Positions 17,278-26,400 of a stretch of DNA of 58,477 nt are shown in pieces; position 1 is the stretch's first letter; each line of letters opens with the position of its first letter. Under the pieces are notes generated by a model. That model was given only the letters and a program-made list of their open reading frames with translations, made no database searches and was not told where the DNA came from. The stretch spans positions 1 to 58,477 of the forward strand of contig JACKFC010000028.1 in assembly GCA_020632665.1 (NCBI GenBank). Reading direction: 5' to 3'. This DNA comes from Deltaproteobacteria bacterium. Its GTDB lineage: Bacteria > Myxococcota_A > UBA9042. The position numbers were made by a program, and so were the translations under genes.

Positions 17278-18540
17278 ATGACAGCACAGACCGGTACCCC
17301 CCGCACCCGTCGCGAGGTCCTCGAAGGCCTCGCCGCGACAGTTGTCCTGGCCGCTTGCGGTGAGGTGGCGGGGCCGAGCGCGGCGGGCGCGGATGCGGCG
17401 GCGGCAGATGCGGCAGCGGCGGCAGATGCAGTGGCGGCGGCAGATGCAGCGGCGGCGGCAGATGCGGCGGCGGCGGCAGATGCAGCGGCAGATGCAGCGG
17501 CAGATGCTGACGCTGACGCAGCCGCTGACGCAGCCGCCGACGCTGACGCAGCCGCTGACGCAGCCGCCGACGCTGACGCAGCCGCTGACGCAGCCGCCGA
17601 CGCTGACGCAGCCGCCGAAGCCGACACGGCCACAGACACCACCGACCCGCCGGGTCTCCCGACCGCGGAAGAGGTCCTGACCCCCATCACCAAGAACGAG
17701 TACCACTTCATCACGACCTATTCCTACGCGCCGGAGGTCGAGGCCGAATCCTGGTCGATCGCCATCGCGCACGAGGGCAAGGCGCTGGGCAGCGTCGATT
17801 GGAAGCTGCTCGAGGGGCTGGTCGGCAAGGAGAAGGAGCACACGCTCGAGTGCATCAGCGCCGCCGAGCATGCGCAGAAGATCAGCAACGCCGTATGGAC
17901 CGGCGCGCCGCTGCTCGACGTCTTCGCCGCCGCCGGGGTGACGCTGCCCAAGGGCGTGCCGTTCATCGCGATGGAAGGCGCCGACGGCTACACGACGAGC
18001 ATCCCGACCTCGGACCTGGGTGCTCCGACCTGGCTGGTCTGGAAGATGAACGGCGAGCCGATCCCGAAGACGCACGGCTATCCGGCGCGGCTGCTGGTGC
18101 CCGGTCGCTACGGGATGAAGAGCCCGAAGTGGATCACCAAGATGAACTTCGTCGCACAGGACGAGCTGGGCTTCTGGGAAGCGGCCGGCTGGGACAACGC
18201 GGCCATCGTCAATCCCAACGTCTTCGTCCGTTATCCTGAGAAGTGGCAGACCCTCGCGCCGGGTAAGGTGAAGATCGGCGGCACGGCCTTCTGCGGCCTC
18301 GACCCGGTGACCAAGGTCGAGGTCAAGACCGGCAACGGCGGTTGGCAGCCCGCGACCATCAGCTACGCCCCCGGCGCCGATATCTGGACGCTGTGGCATG
18401 TCGAGGTCGAAGCCGTCCCGGGTGTGCTGAAGGTGCAGACGCGCTGCACGACGGCGGCGGGCAAGGTCTCGCCGATCCCGTTCAGCGACGGGCCGGCGGG
18501 CTACGACGGGGCGATGGGCGTGACGTGGGCGGTGATCTGA
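17278..18540 (+). CDS. Molybdopterin oxidoreductase of the sulfite-oxidase family, Tat-type lipoprotein
   Basis: 420 aa. The N-terminus has a twin-Arg-like motif (TRREVLEGLA) leading to a lipobox VVLAAC at about residue 27, consistent with Tat export of a cofactor-loaded, lipid-anchored enzyme. Residues about 38-120 are an almost pure Ala/Asp linker. The catalytic part (about 130-420) shows sulfite-oxidase-family features: HTLECISAAEHAQKISNAVWTGAPLLDVFAAAGV, where the Cys would ligate molybdenum, then GYPARLLVPGRYGMKSPKWITKM, and a C-terminal Ig-like dimerisation domain (KVKIGGTAFCGLDPVTKVEVK). The physiological substrate is not known. GCAGGAGC precedes the ATG; the 17 nt around the start are identical to those of the lipoprotein gene starting at 23361. 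Confidence 0.82.
   Translation: MTAQTGTPRTRREVLEGLAATVVLAACGEVAGPSAAGADAAAADAAAAADAVAAADAAAAADAAAAADAAADAAADADADAAADAAADADAAADAAADADAAADAAADADAAAEADTATDTTDPPGLPTAEEVLTPITKNEYHFITTYSYAPEVEAESWSIAIAHEGKALGSVDWKLLEGLVGKEKEHTLECISAAEHAQKISNAVWTGAPLLDVFAAAGVTLPKGVPFIAMEGADGYTTSIPTSDLGAPTWLVWKMNGEPIPKTHGYPARLLVPGRYGMKSPKWITKMNFVAQDELGFWEAAGWDNAAIVNPNVFVRYPEKWQTLAPGKVKIGGTAFCGLDPVTKVEVKTGNGGWQPATISYAPGADIWTLWHVEVEAVPGVLKVQTRCTTAAGKVSPIPFSDGPAGYDGAMGVTWAVI
17380..17622 (+). repeat. Low-complexity tandem repeats coding an Ala/Asp linker
   Basis: The segment first repeats GCGGCGGCAGAT-like units. From about 17507 it contains a tandem unit of about 30 nt built from GCTGACGCAGCCGCTGACGC and GCCGCCGA, repeated several times almost exactly. 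It encodes the flexible (A)nD linker between the lipobox and the catalytic domain of the sulfite-oxidase-family lipoprotein. Such repeats can expand or contract by slippage without breaking the frame. Confidence 0.8.
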
Positions 18541-18561
18541 TCCAGCCCGACGCCGCGTGAG

Positions 18562-20497
18562 CTACTTGCCGAAGGCGATCGCCTCGACCACCACCTGCGT
18601 GCCGCCAATCGGGAAGTCGGCGTAGTTCGACGTGCCGTAGACCTTCACCTGGTAGGTGCCCGGGAAGATCGTCCGCGCCCAGTCGAAGCCCTGCGCGGCG
18701 CCTTTGTCGCAGGTATTGGCGACCGTGTATTTGTAGCCCCAGGTCGTCTCCTGCAGCTCCACCTGCACATAGGTCGAGTATTTGTTCACCGACGGCGAGC
18801 AATACTGCGAGATCGCCGGCTTGCTGCCGTTGTGGAAGATGGCTCCCGCGACGTCGACGCTCTTGTAGTCGAGCACGATGCCGGCCTTGCTCGTGCTCAG
18901 GTCCATCGCCGGGTCGATGACCTGCGTGCCGCCGATCGGGAAGTCGGCGTAGTTCGTCGTGCCGTAGACGCTGACCTTGTACGTACCGGGGAAGATCTTC
19001 CGCGCCCAATCGAAGCCCTGCGCGGCGCCTTTGTCGCAGGTATTGGCGACGGTGTATTTGTAGCCCCAGGTCGTCTCCTGCAGCTCGACTTGGACGTAGG
19101 TCGAGTATTTGTTCACCGACGGCGAGCAATATTGCGAGATCGCCGGCTCGAGGCCGTCGTGCAGGATCGAGCCGGCGACGTCGACGCTCTTGTAGTCGAG
19201 CACGATGCCGGCCTTGCTCACCGTCAGGTCCATCGCCGGGTCGATGATTTGGGTGCCGCCGACCGGGAAGTCGGCGTAGTTCGTCGTGCCGTAGACGCTG
19301 ACCTTGTACGTGCCGGGGAAGATCTTCCGCGCCCAGTCGAAGCCCTGCGCCGCGCCTTTGTCGCAGGTATTGGCCACGGTGTATTTGTAGCCCCAGGTCG
19401 TCTCCTGCAGCTCCACCTGCACGTAGGTCGAGTATTTGTTCACCGAAGGCGAGCAATACTGCGAGATCGCGGGCTTGACGCCGTCGTGCAGGATCGAGCC
19501 GGCGACGTCGACGCTCTTGTAGTCGAGCACGATGCCGGCCTTGCTCGCCGTCAGGTCCATCGCCGGGTCGATGACCTGGGTGCCGCCGACCGGGAAGTCG
19601 GCGTAGTTCGTCGTGCCGTAGACGCTGACCTTGTAGGTGCCCGGGAAGATCTTCCGCGCCCAATCGAAGCCCTGCGCCGCGCCTTTGTCGCAGGTATTGG
19701 CGACGGTGTATTTGTAGCCCCAGGTCGTCTCCTGCAGCTCCACCTGCACGTAGGTCGAGTATTTGTTCACCGAAGGCGAGCAATACTGCGAGATCGCGGG
19801 CTTGACGCCGTCGTGCAGGATCGAGCCGGCGACGTCGACGCTCTTGTAGTCGAGCACGATGCCGGCCTTGCTCGCCGTCAGGTCCATCGCCGGGTCGATG
19901 ACCTGGGTGCCGCCGACGGGGAAGTCAGCGTAGTTCGTCGTGCCGTAGACGCTGACCTTGTACGTGCCGGGGAAGATCTTCCGCGCCCAATCGAAGCCCT
20001 GCGCCGCGCCTTTGTCGCAGGTATTGGCGAAGGTGTATTTGTAGCCCCAGGTCGTCTCCTGCAGTTCCACCTGCACGTAGGTCGAGTATTTGTTCACCGA
20101 CGGCGAGCAATACTGCGAGATCGCCGGCTTGACGCCGTCGTGCAGGATCGAGCCGGCGACATCGACGCTCTTGTAGTCGAGCACCAGGCCCGAGACGTCC
20201 TTGTCGATGACCAGCGCCTTGTGGATCACCTGCGTGCCGCCGACCGGGAAGTCGGCGTAGTTCGTCGTGCCGTAGACGCTGACCTTGTAGGTGCCGGGGT
20301 AGATCTCCCGCGACCAGGCGAAGCCCTGGGTCGCGCCTTTGTCGCAGGTATTGGCCACGGTGTATTTGTAGCCGTGGTTCACCTCTTCGAGTTCGACCTG
20401 CACGTAGGTCGAGTATTTGTTCACCGAGGGCGAGCAATACTGCGAGATCTGCGGAATCTGGCCGTCGTGGGTGATCGTACCGGCGACCTTCACGGTG
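18562..20497 (-). repeat. Six tandem 327-bp coding repeats
   Basis: A common anchor (GACGTCGACGCTCTTGTAGT on the plus strand) recurs with exact 327-nt spacing at 18850, 19177, 19504, 19831 and, with one change, 20158; the diverged equivalent is near 20485. The internal copies are almost identical at DNA level, while the outermost ones (first and last in the protein) are more diverged. This pattern is typical of unequal crossing-over or gene conversion within an array. The last copy is cut short at the stop codon. Confidence 0.92.
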
Positions 20498-23361
20498 CAG
20501 TAGGAGAGGTCGACGTCCTTGTTGTCGCCGCCCTTGCAGACGCCGGCGCCATCGGCAGCCCAGCCCGTCGGGCAGGCCTGGCCGCAGCCGCCCTTGCAGG
20601 CGCCGCAGTCGAGCGTCTTGCCGCAGCCGTCGTCGTGCGTGCCGCAGCCGAGCTCGCTGCAGGTCTTCGGCTTGCAGACGCACGCGCCCGCTTCGCAGAG
20701 CTTGCCGGCCTCGCAGGTGCCACAGTCGAGCGCCTTGCCGCAGCTGTCCGAGCCGACACCGCAGAGCAGCGCCTGATCCGAGCAGCTCTTCGGCGCGCAA
20801 TCGCAGCTCCCCTGCGGCCCGCAAACCTTGCCGTCGCCACAGCTGCCGCATTGCAGCGTCTTGCCGCAGCCGTCCGAGGGCGTGCCGCAGCTCACGCCGA
20901 GGCCTTCGCAGGTCTTCGGCTTGCAGAGGCATTGGCCGGCGGTGCAGCTCTGCCCGGCCTGGCAATCACCGCATTGCAGGGTCTTGCCGCAACCGTCGCT
21001 GGCCTCGCCGCAGACGGCGCCGACGTCGGCACAGGTCTTCGGCTTGCAGATGCACTGGCCTTTATCGCAAAGCTGGCCGCTGCCGCAGCCACCGCAGTCG
21101 AGCGTCTTCTCGCAGCCGTCGCTCGCAGGCCCACAGGCGACCGCGAGGTCCTTGCAGGTCTTCGGCGCGCAGGGCTTGTCGCCGCATTGGTGGTCGCCGC
21201 CACAGACCTTGTCGGTCGGGCAGCCACCGCAATCGAGGACCTTGCCGCAGCCGTCGTCGGCGGTGCCGCAGCCGTAGCCGAGGTCGCCGCAGCTCTTCGG
21301 CGTGCAGGGCGGCGGGTTCGGCGCACCGGGCGTGGCCAGCGTCATGGCGTAGAAGTCGACGCTGTTGTCGTCGGTGTCCTTGCCGTCGGGAGCACGACCG
21401 ATGCCTTGGCCCTGCCCCGGATCTGGCGCGGGCTTGCCCTCTCCGGCGAAGGTCAGGCCGGTGCCGTGGGCGCCGTAGCCGACCGCGTCGACCACCTGCG
21501 CGCCGAAGCGGAGCTGCACGCTGTCCGGGCCGTTCTGCAAGTCGACGCCGTCGTCCTTCTGGTCCGCCGCGGCGGCGATTGCGCCGGTGGCCTTGCTGTG
21601 CGCGACGACGAAGAGGCCGTCGCTGCCGATGCTGCCGACGAGCGGAACGGTCGCATACGTCACGCCGCCGTTGCCGTTGATCCCGACCAACGAGAAGCCC
21701 GCGAGCGCGGTGCCGGCCGGCCCCTTCAGCTCGACGAAGACTTCGGTATCGGCGCCGTCGCTATCGTAGAGCAGCTCCTGGATCACCACCTTCGCCGGCG
21801 GCGGCTTCGGCTTGCAGACGCCCGCCGCGCAGGCCTCGGCCACGCCGCACGGCACCGGCGTGCCGAGCTCGAGGCAGCCGTCGTTGTTGTAATCGCCACA
21901 GGTGCGCAGCGCGTCGCCTTCGCAGACCACCGCGCCCGCTTTGTCGCAGGTGCTCTTGCAGGTCTTCTCGCAGCCACCGGCGCCGGCGCAGACCAGGTTC
22001 GCGCCGCAGCTCTGCGCCGTCTCCCAGCCGAGGCAGCCGTCGCCGTCGCTATCGCCGCATTGCTGCCATTGCGTCGTGCTACCGGGGACACATTGCTTCT
22101 CGCCCGCCTTGCCACACGCGTCCTTGCAGGTCGCGACGCAGGCGCCGTTGCTGCAGACCGAGCCTTGCGCGCAGGCGACGCCGGAACCCCAGTCGAGGCA
22201 GCCGTCGTCGTCGAAGTCGTCGCAGGTCTGCACCTGCCCGGCCGGCGAGCATTGCGTCGCGCCCTTGGCGGTGCAGGCGTCGGTGCAGCTCGCGGCGCAG
22301 GCCCCCTCGGCGCAGACCTGCCCCGCACCGCAGGGCACGCCTGAGCCCCATTGCAGGCAGCCGTCGTTGTCGAAGTCATCGCAGGTCGCGATCTTGCCGA
22401 GTTGGCAGGTCGTGGCGCCCTGGACGGTGCATTCGTCCTTGCAGGTCTTGGCGCAGGCGCCGGCGGAGCAGCCCTCGCCGACCGGGCAGGCGGTGGCGGT
22501 GCCCCATTGCAGGCAGCCGTCCTGATCGTAGTCGTCGCAGGTCTGCACCCCGCCCGCGGCGCATTGCGTCGCGCCCTGCTGGGTGCACTCGTCCTTGCAG
22601 GTGGCGACGCAGGCGCCGTTGCTGCAGAGCTGTCCGGCGGCGCAGGCGGCGGCGGTGCCCCAATCGAGGCAGCCGTCGCTGTTGCTGTCGCCGCAGGTCT
22701 GCACCGCCTTGCCTTCGCATTGGGTCGCGCCGGAGGTGGTGCAGGCGTCCTTGCAGGTCTCGGCACAAGCCCCCTCGGCGCAGACCTTGCCGGCGGCGCA
22801 GAAGGTCGCACCGCCCCAGGCGAGGCAGCCGTCGCCGTTGAAGTCGAAGCACTGCACGACCTTGCCGTCGGCGCTGCACTTCTTCGCGCCGGAGACGGTG
22901 CAATCCTGGTCGGGGCATTTCGGCACGCAGGCGCCGGCCTTGCAGACCTCGGTCGCGGCGCAGGGCGTGGCGTCCGACCATTGGAAGCAGCCGTCGGCGT
23001 CGGGATCGCCGCAGCTCTGCGTCGCTGCCGGGCCGGTCGGGACGCAGCGCAGCTGGCCCTCGGCCTCGCAGGGGTCGACGCACGCGGGGCCGGCGTCGAC
23101 CTCGGAGTCTTCGGATCCGGCGTCCCCGGCGCCGGTGTCGGCCGGGCCGGCGTCGGTGATGTCCTCGCCGGTCGCCACGTCGGCCGTGTCCGTCTCGGAG
23201 CCCACGTCCTGCGCCGTGTCGAGCTGCCCGGCGGCGTCGAATGCCGGCAGGCCGGTGCCGCCACCGTTCGGCGCCGAGGGGCTGCTGCACGCGGCAACGG
23301 CGGCGAGGGCGGTCGCTGCGCACACGGTGAGCAGGCGGAGGTGTGGGGCGGCGGTCGTCAT
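18562..23361 (-). CDS. Giant Cys-rich lipoprotein with lamin-tail domain and six 109-aa C-terminal repeats
   Basis: 1599 aa from MTTAAPHLRLLTVC with lipobox LAAVAAC. AGGAG lies 6 nt before ATG 23361, so the longer frame upstream is not used. Order: Asp/Thr-rich linker; about twelve Cys-rich units of the pattern CxxxCTxxGATQC...CDDxDxDGCLxWGxxxxC (about residues 75-520); a lamin-tail domain (VVIQELLYDSDGADTEVFVELKG, about 525-680); about seven shorter units CxPKTCxxLGxxCGxxxDGCGKxLxCGxC (680-945); and six tandem 109-aa repeats (955 to the end), each with ISQYCSPSVNKYSTYVQVEL, a conserved NTCDKG and YPGTYKVSVYGTTNYADFP. The repeats look like beta-sandwich surface modules, each with two Cys that could form one disulphide. 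The product is expected on the cell surface. It ends 21 nt from the convergent molybdo-enzyme gene. Confidence 0.85.
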   Translation of the reverse strand: MTTAAPHLRLLTVCAATALAAVAACSSPSAPNGGGTGLPAFDAAGQLDTAQDVGSETDTADVATGEDITDAGPADTGAGDAGSEDSEVDAGPACVDPCEAEGQLRCVPTGPAATQSCGDPDADGCFQWSDATPCAATEVCKAGACVPKCPDQDCTVSGAKKCSADGKVVQCFDFNGDGCLAWGGATFCAAGKVCAEGACAETCKDACTTSGATQCEGKAVQTCGDSNSDGCLDWGTAAACAAGQLCSNGACVATCKDECTQQGATQCAAGGVQTCDDYDQDGCLQWGTATACPVGEGCSAGACAKTCKDECTVQGATTCQLGKIATCDDFDNDGCLQWGSGVPCGAGQVCAEGACAASCTDACTAKGATQCSPAGQVQTCDDFDDDGCLDWGSGVACAQGSVCSNGACVATCKDACGKAGEKQCVPGSTTQWQQCGDSDGDGCLGWETAQSCGANLVCAGAGGCEKTCKSTCDKAGAVVCEGDALRTCGDYNNDGCLELGTPVPCGVAEACAAGVCKPKPPPAKVVIQELLYDSDGADTEVFVELKGPAGTALAGFSLVGINGNGGVTYATVPLVGSIGSDGLFVVAHSKATGAIAAAADQKDDGVDLQNGPDSVQLRFGAQVVDAVGYGAHGTGLTFAGEGKPAPDPGQGQGIGRAPDGKDTDDNSVDFYAMTLATPGAPNPPPCTPKSCGDLGYGCGTADDGCGKVLDCGGCPTDKVCGGDHQCGDKPCAPKTCKDLAVACGPASDGCEKTLDCGGCGSGQLCDKGQCICKPKTCADVGAVCGEASDGCGKTLQCGDCQAGQSCTAGQCLCKPKTCEGLGVSCGTPSDGCGKTLQCGSCGDGKVCGPQGSCDCAPKSCSDQALLCGVGSDSCGKALDCGTCEAGKLCEAGACVCKPKTCSELGCGTHDDGCGKTLDCGACKGGCGQACPTGWAADGAGVCKGGDNKDVDLSYCTVKVAGTITHDGQIPQISQYCSPSVNKYSTYVQVELEEVNHGYKYTVANTCDKGATQGFAWSREIYPGTYKVSVYGTTNYADFPVGGTQVIHKALVIDKDVSGLVLDYKSVDVAGSILHDGVKPAISQYCSPSVNKYSTYVQVELQETTWGYKYTFANTCDKGAAQGFDWARKIFPGTYKVSVYGTTNYADFPVGGTQVIDPAMDLTASKAGIVLDYKSVDVAGSILHDGVKPAISQYCSPSVNKYSTYVQVELQETTWGYKYTVANTCDKGAAQGFDWARKIFPGTYKVSVYGTTNYADFPVGGTQVIDPAMDLTASKAGIVLDYKSVDVAGSILHDGVKPAISQYCSPSVNKYSTYVQVELQETTWGYKYTVANTCDKGAAQGFDWARKIFPGTYKVSVYGTTNYADFPVGGTQIIDPAMDLTVSKAGIVLDYKSVDVAGSILHDGLEPAISQYCSPSVNKYSTYVQVELQETTWGYKYTVANTCDKGAAQGFDWARKIFPGTYKVSVYGTTNYADFPIGGTQVIDPAMDLSTSKAGIVLDYKSVDVAGAIFHNGSKPAISQYCSPSVNKYSTYVQVELQETTWGYKYTVANTCDKGAAQGFDWARTIFPGTYQVKVYGTSNYADFPIGGTQVVVEAIAFGK

Positions 23362-23470
23362 CGAAGCTCCTGCGATGGGGCTGCGGAGGCTACGGGAGCC
23401 CTTGGCGCGGGTCGAGGCGTGAGCGGACGGGACAACTCCCGCTGCGGTCGCGGGTCCCCAGCGCGGCGCG

Positions 23471-26400
23471 TCAGGGCGTCGTCTTGCAGACCCCCGCGGC
23501 GCAGCTGGCCCCGGAGCCACACGGCGTGCCGTCGGGAGCCGCCTTGGTCGTGCAGCTCGCCTTGGGCATCCCGACGCAGAGGGGCATCGCACTGAGGTTG
23601 GACTTGGCGTTGCCGACCTGCCAATACGACGTGAACGCGTCGGTCGAGACCTGAACGTGGATCGACATGGCGAAGTATTGCGCGTCCGAGGGTGAGAGCG
23701 GCTTGTAGCCGGAGGTGCCGCTGTAGTCGACGGTGGAGCCATCGGCCCACGCCCAAGCCGTGCCGAGGTCGGGCTTGAAGCCGCCGGTCCAATAGCTGGT
23801 GATTTGGTCGCCGTTTGCAGCCTGGGTGATGCGGGCGCCTTCGTGCGTCTCGGCCGCGTCGTGCAGCGATGCCAGGACCCTGCCGGTCGCAGCACATCCG
23901 GCGACGGCCTTGTCGCGGTTGCCGTAGCCGAGGAACGCCGCGGCGAGGCACCGACCGCCGATCACTTCGCCGTCGCAGCTCGCGGGCGCGCAGCTCGGCA
24001 CTTGGCACGGATCGTTCGCCGTGCAGCCCGGGATCGCGAGGTGGACGCAGCCCTCGAGGGGGTCGCAGACGTCCGCCGTGCAGGGCTTGCCGTCGTCACA
24101 CGCGCTGCTGCCGTGCGCGCATCCGGTGGCGGCGTCACAGCTGTCGGTGGTGCACGGATCGCCGTCGCTGCAGGCGGCAGTGGCGTGGGTGCAGGCGCCC
24201 GTGGCGCAAGCATCGGTCGTGCACGCCTTGCCGTCGTCGCACGAGGTCGGCGTCTGCAGCAGGCACCCAGCCGACGCCTTGCAGCCGACGTGGCCCCAGC
24301 GATCGGCCCGCGCCACCATGCCGTGCGCCAACCCGCCGACGCTGGCGTCGCCGACGAAGAGCGCCGTTCCGTCAGAGAGCGCGATGGCGCTGTGTGGCGC
24401 GACGCTGGCGACCAGGCCGACCTCGAACGTCGACTCGCGCACCAGCTCTCCGAGCGCGTCGAAGCGCCCGACCCAGGCGGCGTCGAGCAGGCCCTTGCGC
24501 TGGGTGCCGGCGAGCAACAGCGCCCCGTCGGCAAGGCTGACCAAGGCCACCGGCTCGGTGCTGGGGCCCTGCATCACCGCGCGCTGCCACATCACCTTGC
24601 CCTCGGCGCCGAGGCCGAGCAGCCACGGTCGTCGAGTCCCCGCATCGTCGCGCCAGCCCACAGCGACCAGGGCGCCATCGCTCGTCGCGCCGATCGCGTG
24701 AAGCTGGGTCGCGGCGCGCTCGGCGTAGATCCGTTCCCAGAGCCGGTTGCCTTGTCCGTCCAACGCGACCGCGGCGCCGTTGCGCTTCGCCTTCGTGGCG
24801 TCGAGGCCACCGTGGATGCCGCCCACCAGCCAAAGCGTCTCGGTGCCGACCACCACGCCATCCAGCAAGTCGAGGTCGCCGCCGACCAGGTCGACGCGGG
24901 CCTGCGTCTCGACCCAAACCGCGACGCCGCTGGTTCCCTTGCGCCGCAGCGCATAGCTCCGGGTGCGGGAGCCCGTCTCGTTCGGGCAGAGCCGGACATC
25001 GTAGAGATCGCCGTTCGGATAGCTGCCCAGGCGCTGGACGATGCCGTTGGCGCAGAGCTTGAAGCCGGGAACGTGGGTCCACTGCACCGCACCCTTGGCG
25101 TCGACGCCGACCAGGCGCGGTTGCGAGAGCGGGCCGTCGCCCAGCACCTGCGAGACGCCCACTGCGAAGCCGCCGTCGGCCCGACCCGCCAACGCCGTCA
25201 CCCGCACGCCCTTGGTCCCGTTGCCGCTCGTGGTATTGGCGAAGATCTCGAATTCATCGACCTTGCTGCCGGCTTCGTCGAAGCGGACCAACCAAGCCGT
25301 GCGCGGCTGCTGGCCCTCGAAGTCGTCCTGATGCGCCGCGACCGCGAAGCCACCACCGGCCAGCGGCGCGACGCCGGCGAAATGCCAGCCTGGCGCGTGG
25401 GCGATCGCTTTGGCGAAGAGCTTGCCGACCTCGCCCGGGTTGCAGCTGCCGCCCTTGCACTGCCCGTCGATCGAGCAGCCGTCCTTCGGATCGCAGACGA
25501 AGTCGTCGACGGCGGTGTGCTGGCAGCCCTTGCTCGGGTGGCAATCGTCGGCGGTGCACGCCTTGTCGTCGCCGCAGTCGGCGGCGCTCTTGCCGACGCA
25601 GCCCCCCGCGGCGGCGCAGCTCGCGTGGCCGAACGCGTCGGTTCGCGCCAGCAGGCCGTGGCGCTTGCCCGCGATCTCGCGCAGACCGACGGCGACCCAA
25701 TCGCCGTCGTCGGCGAGGACCAACCCGGCGAGGCCGTCGGCGGCGCCGCCATCGGCCGTGCGTTGCCATTGCCGATTGCCGGAGCCGTCGATCCGCGCCC
25801 ACCAGGCGTCGTCGTTGCCGCCCGAGTCGTTGCGTGAGCCGGCAAGGACCGCGCCCGCAGCGTCGACCGCGATGGCCGCGGCGTCGCCCTCGACCTCACC
25901 GACGCGCTGCCACAGCACGCTGCCGGCGGTGTCGAGCCGGGCCCAATGCGGCCGCGAGGTCGTCGTCGCGCCGGCGGTGACGGTGGTCGCGCCGGCGACC
26001 CACCAGCCCCCTGCGGCCGGGGCGAGCGCGCGCGGAGACCAGCCTCCCGTGCGCTGCAGGGTCGCGGAGAGGGGCCCAGCCTTGCCGTCGGCGAGGACGC
26101 TGCGCAGCTGGCCCACGGCGCTCGCGCCGGTGCCGTCGGCGATCAGCAGCGCAGCCCCGGTCTCGGCCACCGCGGCGGCGTCGACCACACGCCCGCTGCC
26201 GGAGAAGGGTGTCGCCTGCCAGACGAAGCCGCCCGCCGCGGTCAGCCGCGCGATCCAGGGCGTCGGGCCAGTGCCGCTGTCACGCGAGCCGGCCAGGATC
26301 GCCGCCCCGCCCGGCAACACGGCGAGCGCGAAGGCGGCTTCGTCGCTGCCCTTGGCGCCGACGTCCGTGCTGCCGATGGTCTTGCCGTCGGCAGTGGCGA

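Noticed and set aside
18562..20497. CRISPR-like array because of regular spacing
   Set aside because: Units are 327 bp, contiguous, in frame and coding, without short repeats and unique spacers.
18832..22344. A 1170-aa plus-strand frame opposite the repeat lipoprotein
   Set aside because: It is periodic only because the opposite strand encodes the 109-aa repeats; no recognisable family.
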